From NCBI GenBank assembly GCA_028015205.1, contig CM051514.1, forward strand, positions 22,336,150 to 22,400,149: a stretch of 64,000 nt of DNA, read 5' to 3'. Below are positions 20,899 through 32,100 of the stretch, in pieces; positions within the stretch are counted from its first letter, which is position 1, and each line of letters starts with the position of its first letter. Origin of the DNA: Mytilisepta virgata (Eukaryota; Mollusca; Bivalvia; Mytilida; Mytilidae). The notes under the pieces are model-generated. The model saw nothing but the letters and a program-made list of their open reading frames with translations. It did no database searches and was not told the origin of the DNA. The position numbers and the translations under genes are program-made.

Positions 20899-20921
20899 GC
20901 GACGTTTCTTTTGCGGTTCAG
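20899..20921 (-). repeat. Tc1-like terminal inverted repeat, right
   Basis: Exact partner of 19384-19406; TA at 20922-20923. Confidence 0.93.
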
Positions 20922-21014
20922 TATATTTAGTATATGTCTCTTATGGACTGCCTATCATAAAAAAAATCTTGAATTAACTTTTTCAAAAAACAAATAAAAG
21001 TATAAAATACAAAT

Positions 21015-21322
21015 TTACTTACATTGTGTTTTAAAAATATGATAAAGCTGATTCAGTTGGGTGTATTCTGTGTATTGAAATCACCAGGTGATTTTGTCGA
21101 CCTTGTTGTTATATGCTTCCAGAGACAAAGACGCTAATGAAAGGCGCGAAATTTATAAATGAGAGAACTTACTTACATTGTGTTTTAAAAATATGATAAA
21201 GCTGATTCAGTTGGGTGTATTCTGTGTATTGAAATCACCAGGTGATTTTGTCGACCTTGTTGTTATATGCTTCCAGAGACAAAGACGCTAATGAAAGGCG
21301 CGAAATTTATAAATGAGAGAAC
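21015..21322 (+). repeat. Two tandem copies of a 154-bp unit
   Basis: The segment with acattgtgttttaaaaat ... aaatgagagaact occurs at 21021 and again at 21175 with almost no differences, so the duplication is recent. It contains a palindrome (tcaccaggtga). No coding sense. Confidence 0.9.
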
Positions 21323-21324
21323 TG

Positions 21325-21463
21325 ACACTCCTTGTATAATCAAAAACATCTGTTTATCTTTACTGCAGCATCTAGACCATTTATATAAATGAGACAACAA
21401 AGACTCTACACTCCTTGTATAATAAAAAACAGCTGTTTATCTTTATTGCAGCATCTAGACCAC
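21325..21463 (+). repeat. Two imperfect copies of an ~83-bp unit
   Basis: acactccttgtataat ... gcagcatctagacca occurs at 21325 and 21408 with several substitutions. It directly continues the 154-bp duplication. Confidence 0.8.
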
Positions 21464-22680
21464 ATTCTCACTCACACATTTTCAAAAGATTGATATCTAT
21501 TAACCGGAAACAAATATTCACAACACAGAAAAATTAATAAGATGAAAGGATTTTTTTTTTTTTATCAGCAACACATTTTAGATAATTTTATAAAACGTCA
21601 TATCTTATAAAACATATATTTTATATCTAATATATATTAATTTATGGTTTTAAAAAGCAGTTGTGAATATTGTGCAATTATTAAAAAACTAACATCGGAT
21701 GCAGGACAAATTAACGAATATTTTTTTAGGAAATCTATACCAATTTTCCATATTTCATGTATTTGTATATATAAAATATGCGAGAATACACTGAAAAAAA
21801 TTGTATATGACATTACCCATTAATTAAAAAATAACAGTCGGCTCGGAGCTATTGAGCCAACAATGGGCCAACAGAATAACCTTCAAGTTTGGTAAAGTGA
21901 TGTTAGGCTAATGTTGGCCCAACAGCATTATAATAACCGTTGGGTGATCTGTGTTGGGCCATTGTTGTGCCGCCAACGCCAACCATCTGCCAACTGTGCC
22001 AACCGATCGCCAACGTTGGCCCAACAAAGTATTGTTATCTGGGTCGTATAATTCCCCACAATCTTCATTTCCCGCGTAATTTGTCTACATCCCAAATAGT
22101 TCGCTATTTATAGCATAACTCTCTAGTCTATTTTTTCAAATAGTTCAAACCGCATCTGTAATCTATTTTAACTCAACCTTGCTTTACGGTTTCTGAATAT
22201 TTTGATAAACTTGACCATGTCATTACAATTTTAACATCTCAAATAACACATTAAAGTGTCAGCATATATCAGTAATATAATTTATGGTAATTGCATGTGT
22301 CTTAACCAAATACTCTTTGATCTGATTGATAATACCGCCACATCCGCCATTTTCGCTCTCATTATATAAACATTTACCGTATATGTGTGTACTTTTAAAA
22401 ATACCCCACTAAAAGAAAATCCAACCTATTTAAATTTACTGGTTAAAATACGATTATCATTAACATCCCGACCTAATGAACGTTATCAACATCTATGCAC
22501 TAATAAATTGTTTTTTTTGCGCATCTAAAATCTTTTCTTATCTGGCAAACTTCATTTTCCGTTCTACACATACAAATATTGAAAATACGAAACCCTTTTT
22601 TCTACACGTACAGAGGTACGGACGTAAAAAAAAAATAATAAAAAAAATGCCCCAAAATTTTCAATTCCCATAATATCGTT
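21464..22680. other. AT-rich non-coding; degenerate TTGGCC repeat at 21850-22030
   Basis: No gene seen. Positions 21850-22030 contain many copies of palindromic words such as ttggcccaaca, tgttgggcca and gccaac on both strands. This looks like a decayed short inverted-repeat element. The rest is AT-rich with no readable frame. Confidence 0.5.
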
Positions 22681-23375
22681 AGTAGCAATATCTGAACCGT
22701 TCGTTTTTCACGCACAAAAATAAAAATTTGCATAATATTTATCCAATTCCAAATCATGTTCAACAATATTTGCACCACGTACAGATATAAGAATTTACAT
22801 ATTTATTATTCTGCAATATTTGACCACTTCATTTTTACGCATATTCATAAATATCTACCCAATGTTTTACAATCTTCAAAAACACGTTCAGCAAAGACTG
22901 AACCGCTATATATACACGTACAATATAATAATACTTTGTTATTATATAAAACAACTCCGCTTTACACGTACGAACTCAAATATCTACAAATATATTCATC
23001 ATTACCAAAATATACATTCAGAAATACCTGAACCACCTCATTTTCAACATACAGGCCTAAATATCTGCACAACATTTTCCATTTCCAAACAAACACGTTC
23101 AGTAATATCTGAACTACTTCATTTTCCACGTACAGACCCAATATCTGCACAAATATTTTATCATTTTCAAAACACGCGTTAAGAAATATCTGAATCACTA
23201 CAGATCTCACGTACAGACCTAAATATCTGCACAGCATTTTCCATTTCCAAAACAAACACTTTTAGCAATATCGGAACTACTTCATTTTTCACGTACAGAT
23301 CGAAATATCTGCACAACATTTTTCATTTTCAAAATACACGTTCAGCAAAATCTGAACCACCTCATTTTTTGTCTC
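22680..23375 (+). repeat. ~80-bp satellite array, diverged
   Basis: Units run about ttcagcaatatctgaacc ... cacgtacagacc ... aatatctgcacaacatttt ... aaacacg. The best copies start near 23018, 23097, 23178, 23259 and 23339, with older ones before. A second locus of the same family is at 44158-44400. The short frames here are chance. Confidence 0.85.
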
Positions 23376-24420
23376 GCCTGCGACGAAAGTCGCTGGAAGC
23401 GAGACATAGGTATAGCAATCCGGCGGCGACGGCGAAGGCGACGGCGACGGCGACGGCGTTAACTTTTTGTAAAACCTTAATAACTTTTAAAGTATAATAC
23501 TTACAATGTTCATCTTTGGTCCACAGGTGCATGAAGTGATGACCTTTTCAGCAGCACATTTTTAGATGACCTTGACCTTTTTTTCATGGTTCAATACCCA
23601 CATAAACATTGCGACATAGTTTTACATTCAAATCCTTTTCTCAGAAACTATAATACCTAGAGTTATTATATTTGGTCTACAGTGAGATCTATATGGGTAC
23701 ATGCCAGTCTGACACCTGTCATTTGTCCTTGACCTCAATTGCACGGTTCAGTGAACTTCGAAAATCTGCGACATAGTTTTACATTCAAGTCCCTTTCTTA
23801 GTAACTGTAATGTTTAGAGTCATCATATTTGGTATATAGTAAGATCTATATGGGTACATGGGAGTCTGACACCTGTCATGTGTCCTTGACCTCAATTTCA
23901 CAGCTCAGTGACTTTGTCAATTTTTTCTTCTAAAGTCCATTTTTCTGCAACTACAATGAATAGACTCATCATACATGGCTTATAGCAAGATCTGTATGGG
24001 TACATGCCAGTCTGACACCTTTCATGTGCCCTTGACCTCAATTTCATGGTTCAGTGACTTTGTCAATTTTTTCCTCAAAAGTTTATATTTCAGCAAGTGC
24101 AATGACTAGATTCATCAGATATGGTCTATAGCTAGATCTATATGGGTACATGCCAGTCTGACACCTGTCATGTGTCCTTGACCTCAATTTCATGGTTCAG
24201 TGACTTTGTCAATTTTTTTCTTTAAAGTCTATTTTACAGCAACTACAATGAATAGACTCATCATACATGGCTTATAGCAAGATCTGTATGGGTACATGCC
24301 AGTCTGACACCTTTCATGTGCCCTTGACCTCAATTTCATGGTTCAGTGACTTTGTCAATTTTTTTCTTTTACAGTCCATTTTTCAGCAACTGCAATATCT
24401 AGACTCGCCATATATATAAG
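23376..24420 (+). repeat. Repeat element with gtctcgcctg end and ~146-bp internal units
   Basis: It starts gtctcgcctgcgac at 23376, passes a short (ggcgac)n stretch (23420-23460), then carries about five units of 146-157 bp, marked by acctgtcatgtg-like and ccttgacctcaattt words near 23714, 23871, 24017, 24163 and 24309. The inverted partner of the end word (caggcgagac) ends a second locus at 44157. No coding potential; probably a non-autonomous element. Confidence 0.7.
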
Positions 24421-25125
24421 AACTTGCCCACCTCATATTTTCAGATTGATCACTAATGTTTTAATTAGGGGATAGACAAACAGGAAGGGGGGGGGAGAAG
24501 TATAACTTTGTGTATAAAGTTCCATCTAGTTTTTTCTCTTCGAATGGCATACCTAAGATAATTGATACAAAACTTACATGATTATGTATATAATCTATTT
24601 GAGAAAAAGTATTTTGTTGATCATAAAACCAAAGATCTTGTTTATTAAATTTCACACATAAATAATTTCACAACCCTCAATAGCCCCTGGCAAAATTGTG
24701 AGAACTACTAAAACATATCAAAACTATTGATCTATTGATTCATGACTTTGTAAATAAGTCTGTAATGTAATGTTAATTTTTGTGTGGATGTCCTTTCAAT
24801 AAGAATATTTGGATTGATATAAATATAAAAAGGATAAGTATATATTTAAACTTTGTTTCAAAATTGTTATATTTGTTGACACAAAATTTTATATAAATAT
24901 GGGTGGTTCTGAAATTTAAAATTAGCATACAAAAAAGCCATTGATTTATCACTTGAATGCCGGTTCTCGAAGAATTGACATAAAATGAGCGATGGTGCGC
25001 GCAGTATGGTGCAATCATCAAAATTTTGAGACAATTTATTTATCTTTTGGTGGTTTGCACGAAATACTTAAAATGCACAGTTTGATGATCCATAGAAAAA
25101 TTATTGATTGATTAGTTATTGTTAT
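24421..25125. other. AT-rich non-coding
   Basis: No gene, repeat or RNA recognised. A short G run lies at about 24485-24495. Confidence 0.4.
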
Positions 25126-25797
25126 CCCCTCGCCCAACTGAGTTGTGGAGGGTATATAGTATCTCGCCCGTCCGAGTGTCTGTCTGTCAGTCCGTCCGTC
25201 CAAGTGTCTGTCCGTTTGTCCCACCTCAGGTTAAAGTTTGCATTATCTAAGATACTACATGTGCTACATCAATCATCTTTGGTCAGTAGATCCGTCTTGG
25301 AGAGTGATGCTGCTTCAAATGATAATTGGATCACTCTGCCCTACATTTTCTGCTTGAATGACTCAGGTTAAAGTTTGTGTAAAGGTTCATATCTAAAATA
25401 CTACATGTGGTACATCAATCATCTTTGGTCAGTAGATGCGTCTTGGAGAGTGATGCTGCTTCAGATGATAATTTGGTCACTCTGACCTACATTTTCTGCT
25501 TGAATGACTCAGGTTAAAGTTTGTGTTAAAGTTAATATTTAAGAAACTACATGTGGTACATCAATCATCTTTGGTCAGCAGATGCGTCTTGGAGAGTGAT
25601 GCTGCTTCAGATGATAATTGGGTCACTCTGACCTACATTTTACACTTGACTTACTTTGGTTAAAGTTAACATTTTCATATCTGAGATACCACTTCTTACA
25701 CTTCAATGATCTAAGTAATAGTACCATTGAGATTCATACAGCTTTAGATGATATTCGGGTTATTCTGACCATACTTGAACAACGGACGAGGGGATTA
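25126..25797 (+). repeat. Tandem-repeat element with ATCCCCTCG/CGAGGGGAT ends
   Basis: Opens with tatcccctcgcc and a (cgtc/tgtc)n stretch, then has about four units of 137-146 bp marked by caggttaaagttt (25227, 25364, 25510 and a diverged form near 25655). It closes with cgaggggat near 25788-25797, the inverse of its start. Diverged unit sequence continues to about 26130 and ends again with ggagaggggataagctgtcat, just before the Helentron frame. A single diverged copy is at 16027-16262. Confidence 0.65.
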
Positions 25798-26134
25798 GCT
25801 GTCATTTGCGACTGCTCCCATTTCTGGTTTAACGTCCAGCGAGCAGTATTTCAGCCATATTCAAGACGAGAATATGTTATAATCAAATCAAAATTTGAAG
25901 GATGAAAAGGTGACTGTCCCACTGGATGCCACTGGAAAAGGAGAGATGTGGGTAGGGGCGAGAAATTTTACTCTCCATACAGCTCTTACCTATATTTTAT
26001 ACTTGACTGACTTTGGTTAAAGTTTACATTAATATTAATATCTGAGACACTACATGTTACACATCAGTGAGATTTTAGATGGTATTATGGTGATTTTGAA
26101 CGTACCTGAAGAACGGGAGAGGGGATAAGCTGTC

Positions 26135-26156
26135 ATTTTTTTTTCTTTTTACAGAT
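26135..26156 (+). promoter_or_regulatory. Candidate 3' splice site just before the Helentron ATG
   Basis: A run of pyrimidines (catttttttttctttttac) followed by ag lies one to two bases from the ATG at 26157. This is a strong-looking acceptor. It suggests a leader exon upstream, or a use of host splicing. Not testable from sequence alone. Confidence 0.45.
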
Positions 26157-29100
26157 ATGTATTGCTGTTGTTTATGTGGAAAAACTTACAAGACCGAATG
26201 TGGTTATGCAAATCATACATGTCTTATTTGTAAAATGTGCAATCAGATCTTTTCAAGCAAGGTTAATTTACAGCAACACAAATGTAAACAACAAGAATGT
26301 GGAAAAAAAAGTTTGATCTGCTATGATTGCAAGAAGGAATATTCAACTGAAAATAGACTAAAGACTCATAAATGCACTTACTGTAATATTTGCTGTATTG
26401 TGTATTCCTCATACATAAGATTTCAACGACATTACTGCAAGGAAACAAATACGAGCAGGAAAACGAAAACAAAAAACTCAAAGATAGGAGAAAAAATAAA
26501 TTCTGTTACAAACAAACAGTTTCCATGTAACAATGACACACAACAGATAGAGAGTTTTGATGAGAATTACAAACATACAGCAGAACAAGTAAAGACAAAC
26601 AGTAATAAGTCTGAGATATCAAGAAACACCACTGCTGCAAAGCTTAAAACAAATGCCAAGAAAGAAGATACAATTGATGATGTGATTCAGGGAGATGTTG
26701 AGAATGAAGTATTTGGCTTTAAACCTGTTGATTTGACATGGCAGATGAACAAAAGTCCAAATATACATCTAACAGTGCAGCAAGCTTCATATCCCCTTTA
26801 TATTACAGAATGTACTGACATTGGTACTCCAACAGATATAAAGAAAATCATGGGTGATGGAAACTGCTTCTTTCGGGCGATATCATATGTATTGACTGGA
26901 ACTGAGATACAACATGAAAAAATCAGAGAAGCTATTGTGGTCAACTTACACAACTTAAACACAGATTTAGAAACCATTTTACCTCCTGGCCAGACGTACG
27001 ATAACTACATTTTACAAAATGAAATGCAAAAACTAGGAACATGGGCAACAGAAGTGGAGATATTTACGACTGCTAATTTACTGAAAACAGATATTTATAC
27101 ATATTCACCATACCTTAACAGATTTAAATGGGTAAAGTTTGCTGCCGATTATATTAAGCCCAATATTATTCCAAATGAGAGATCAATATACCTGAAACAT
27201 ACAAATGGTGACCACTATGATGTTGTACTGTCAACTTCGAATGTAAACAGATCTTTACCTGCTTCAATCGCAAAAAAGGAAAACAAGAACTTGCCATGTG
27301 ATGAAAGTCTACATAAAGATAGAAATAAAATAGAAAAGAGACAGTTATATATGAAAGCATATATGCAAAAGAAGAGATCAAATGCTGAATATAAAAAGAA
27401 AGAGCAGGATTTCAACAGGATAAGGAGAAGTGATACAGATTTTAAGAAATTTGAAAAAGATTTGAATAGAAAGAGGAGATCAGACCCTAACTATGTAGAA
27501 TACGAGAAAAATATAAATAAGAAAAGGAGGACAGATCCAAAGTTTGTGGATTTTGAGGAGAAATTAAATAGAAAGAGGAGATCAGACCCTAACTATGTAG
27601 AATACGAGAAAAATATGAATAAAGAGAGGAGGACAGATCCAAAGTTTGTGGATTTTGAGGAGAAATTAAATAGAAAGAGGAGATCAGACCCTAACTATGT
27701 AGAATACGAGAAAAAAATAAATAAGGAAAGGAGGACAGATCCAAAGTTTGTGGATTTTGAGGAGAAATTAAATAGAAAGAGGAGATCAGACCCTAACTAT
27801 GTAGAATACGAGAAAAATATGAATAAAGAGAGGAGGACAGATCCAAAGTTTGTTGAATTTGAGAAGAAATTAAATAGAAAGAGGAGATCAGACCCTAACT
27901 ATGTAGAATACGAGAAAAATATGAATAAAGAGAGGAGGACAGATCCAAAGTTTGTGGATTTTGAGAAAGAATTAAATAAGAAAAGGAGGACAGATCCAAA
28001 GTTTGTTGAATTTGAACATGAGTTAGACAGAAAGAAAGGGAGTTATTCCGCTAAAGCCAATGATATTCAGCAATTAATAGCTTCCTTTAAGAAAGATGTA
28101 TCATCAGCATGTACTTATGTCTGCACATCATGTAATCAGCTCTGGTTTAAAGAATCTGTGGTGACTGTTGATAGAATAAAAGATGTAAAGGAACCACTGT
28201 ATTCGCAGTGTGTACAGAATAAACCAAGTTTGGATGGAGTGGAATATATTTGCAACACTTGCTTTACATCAGTGAAAAAGGGAAAGCTACCAAGACTTGC
28301 TATACATAATAAACTTGGTTTTCCAAACAAACCAGATATTTTAGACCTCAATTCATTAGAAGAAAGACTAGTAGCACCAGTGTCAACATTCTTTCAGATG
28401 CGTGAATTACCAAGTGGAGGACAACTAGGTATTCAAGGAAATATCGTTAATGTTCCATCTGATAACCTTTCAACAGTTAAAACACTGCCCAGACATCTAC
28501 CAGAATCACAAACTATTCCAGTCAAATTAAAGAGGAGACTAAGATACAAGTCACATGTATTATTTCAAAATGTAAGACCACAGAAATGTATAGCTGCAAC
28601 AAAATACCTTTTAACCAAACCATTATTTATGGAAAATGTACCAGAGGGTCTTGACGATACCTGGCTGACAGAACATGTTCAAAAACTGAAAGACACTAGC
28701 TGGGATGCTTTTATTAAAAAAGATGAACCAAAAAATGAACAGGAAGAAATTCAAAATAGTGGGAAAATGCTAGAAATAACAACAAAAGATGAAGCTGATG
28801 ATAAATGTGATGAGAATGATGACTGGTCCGAACATGAAAATGATGATGATATCGACAAACAACAAGAATGTGATGGTGTATATGATACTATGCTTTATCC
28901 TGAAAATGTCGACAGTCAAAGACAGATTTTATCCTTTGCACCTAGTGAAGGTAATATACCTGTAAGTTCACTTGGAGAAGCCATTGAAGAATTATCATTT
29001 CCATCGATATTTTGTGGTGAAAAGCGACCAACAAATAAAGAACGAACAGTAGCTGTCAGATATAGTGACATTTGTAAATCAGAACTACGTCAGGCTGACC

Positions 29101-32100
29101 GAAGAGCTGCACAAAATGTAACAAATATATTTTTCAAAGCTAAAAAAATCCAAATGAAACAGATTCAGGATAAAGTTTGGTTATCACTGCGTAGAGTCAA
29201 AACTAAAGGAAAGACAATTACGGCAAAGGATTTAAAAGATGAAAACACTGTTGATAATTTAGTAAAATTGGATGATGGATATAAAATTTTCAGAACATTG
29301 AGAGGATCACCACCATATTGGGAATCGGCAAAAAAAGATCTATTTGCTATGGTTCGCCAGTTGGGACTACCAACTTGGTTTCTTTCATTGTCAGCAGCAG
29401 AAACTAGATGGAAACCACTTTTACAATCACTTGGCAAGATTACAGATAATACAATTTATACTGAAGAAGAAATAAATAGCATGACATGGCATAACAAGTG
29501 TAGACTTATTAGATCCGACCCAGTTACCACAGCAAGATATTTTGATTACAAAGTGCAGAAATTTTTCCATTCATTTTTGAACTCTCCACTCATGCCATTG
29601 GGAAAAATAAAAGAATTCTTTTACAGAATAGAATTCCAGCAACGAGGCTCTCCACATGTCCATTCAGTTCTATGGGTTGACAATGCACCTATTCTGGATG
29701 TAAATGAAAACAAGGATATAGAAGATTTTATATCTAAATATATTTCAACAGATAGAAAGAAACCAAGAGACGACACACAACAAGATCTTGTTAAACTCCA
29801 GATTCACAGACATACCCATACATGTAGAAAAAAGAAAGTGAAAGCCTGTCGTTTCAACTTCCCACAGCTACCCATGAGTAAAACTGAAATTTTAGATCCT
29901 CTTCCACCAGACTTAACACCAGCTGAAGTACTTATACATAAGAAGCACTATGAAATGATTCAGAAAGAGTTGTCACAACAGACTACAATTGATTTAGGCT
30001 TTACTGAATTTTTACAGACACTCAAGATGACAAATAAGGATTACATACTAGCTATAAGATCATCATTAAAGGAGACAAAAATTTTCTTGAAAAGAGATCC
30101 AAATAGTATAAGAGTTAATGGATACAATGACACTGTACTACAAGCATGGACGGCTAACATGGATATTCAGTTTATTACTAATGCTTATGCCTGTTTGATG
30201 TACATTGTAAACTATGTCAGTAAAGGCCAGAGAGGAATGAGCAATCTCCTGAGAAGAGCTTGTGAAGAAGCTAGGAGGGAAAAGAGTGATATAAGACACC
30301 AAGTAAGAACAATTGGAAATAAGTTCTTGAAGCATGTAGAAATATCAGCCCAAGAAGCAGTATACATAGTTTTACAAATGAAGCTTAAAAACTCCAGCTG
30401 TGGACATATATTTATAAATACATCACCACCAGATGAACGTCCATTCATTATAAAACCACCTGATCAATTAGAAAAACTAGCAGATAACAGCACAGACATC
30501 CAATGTAGTAATGTTATCAAGAGATATGCGAAACGACCTAAAAAGGTAGAAAAAATGTGTCTTGCAGATTTTGCAGCATGGTATGACTTGCAAGTAGAAA
30601 AGATATCTAATACTAAACCAAGCAGAGATGAAAAGGAAATAAAAGAAACGGATGACGAAGACAATATTGAAGATCTTTACTTCAGTCCAGATGAATATGA
30701 ACCTGAAGATGACCCCAAGACTTTACAATACAAAAATGGAATAACATTAAGGAGAAGAAAAAAGAAGAAGGTTATAAGATATGTAAGATACTCTAAGAAA
30801 AAAGATGCAGAAAATTTCTACAGAGAAGTACTAATGCTTTTTATGCCATGGAGGACAGAGGAAACAATAAAGCGGCCATTCCAGACATATGAAGAGAAAT
30901 ATAATAATGTAAAGGAGGACATAGAAGAAACTAGAAACAAATATGAACATCATTCAGAAGAAATTGAAGCGGCTGAACAGCAGATGGAGAATGAAATTAA
31001 TGAAGAAGCTTTTGATAACATTGCTCCAGTAACACAACACAGAGAACTTCATGATGAGGATGAACAACAAACAGAACAGTTACAACAAGCAGGAGAAGAT
31101 GTTTTTACCAACTATGATATTGGTACAGATTTACAGTGTGCTGGAACAGACATGAAAGAAGAACTTTTAAGAAACAGAATGATAGATTCAGACTTCAGAG
31201 CCATGGTCAGATCTCTTAACAGAAAGCAGAGGGAGTTCTTTTATCATCTTTTGAAAAAAGCAAAAACCAGTGATGAACAGCTCATGTTATTTCTAACTGG
31301 TGGAGCAGGAGTTGGAAAAACAAGAGTTACAAAGTGCATTTATCAAGCCTTAATAAGATACTACAATACAACCGAGGGAGATAATCCAGATCAAAAATCA
31401 ATACAATTGGCTGCTCCAACTGGAAAAGCTGCATACCATATAAGTGGGGTTACTCTACATGCTGCATTTAATATTCCTGCTTTTCACAAGTTTCAGTACC
31501 GCCCTCTTAAGCACGACGTTTTAAACACAATGAGACGTCAGATGGAACATTTAAAGCTGATTGTAATTGATGAAATATCAATGTGTGGGACCAATGTCTT
31601 CTGTTTTATCAACCAAAGAATGCAGGAAGTAATGGGTGTGTCTAAACCATTTGGTGGAATAAATGTACTTGCTACTGGAGACCTCTTTCAGTTAAAGCCA
31701 GTGATGGATTCTTGGATCTTTAAACAACCTGATGGAAATAATACAGAAGTATTGTCTACAAATATTTGGAAAGAGCATTTTCTACTATTTGAACTTACAG
31801 ATATAATGAGACAAAAAGAAGACATCACATTTGCACAGACATTAAACAGAATTAGAGAAGGAAATCAAAATGAAGATGATATTAAATTCTTAAAAACAAG
31901 AATTATAAAGCCTGACATACCAAACTATCCAATGTTTGCCACTCATTTATTATACCATAATGCCAGAGTAGATGCTTACAACACAGATCTGTATAACAAG
32001 TCAAAACAACAAAAGATTGAAGTCAAATGTAGTGATGTAGTCATTGGTGATGTATCAATAGAAACAAAAGAGAAAATCAAGGAAAAAGCCAAAGATTTTG

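Larger units (their letters stand above)
19384..20921 (-). mobile_element. Tc1-like DNA transposon (1538 bp), dead
   Basis: Perfect 23-bp terminal inverted repeats (19384-19406 and 20899-20921; they begin CTGAACCGC) are flanked by TA on both sides, the Tc1/mariner target. It contains one decayed transposase on the minus strand. It lies 25 bases after the LINE-F tail. Confidence 0.93.

Noticed and set aside
26850..27230. OTU protease as a stand-alone host deubiquitinase gene
   Set aside because: It lies in one frame with Helitron Rep and helicase, a known arrangement in Helentrons.
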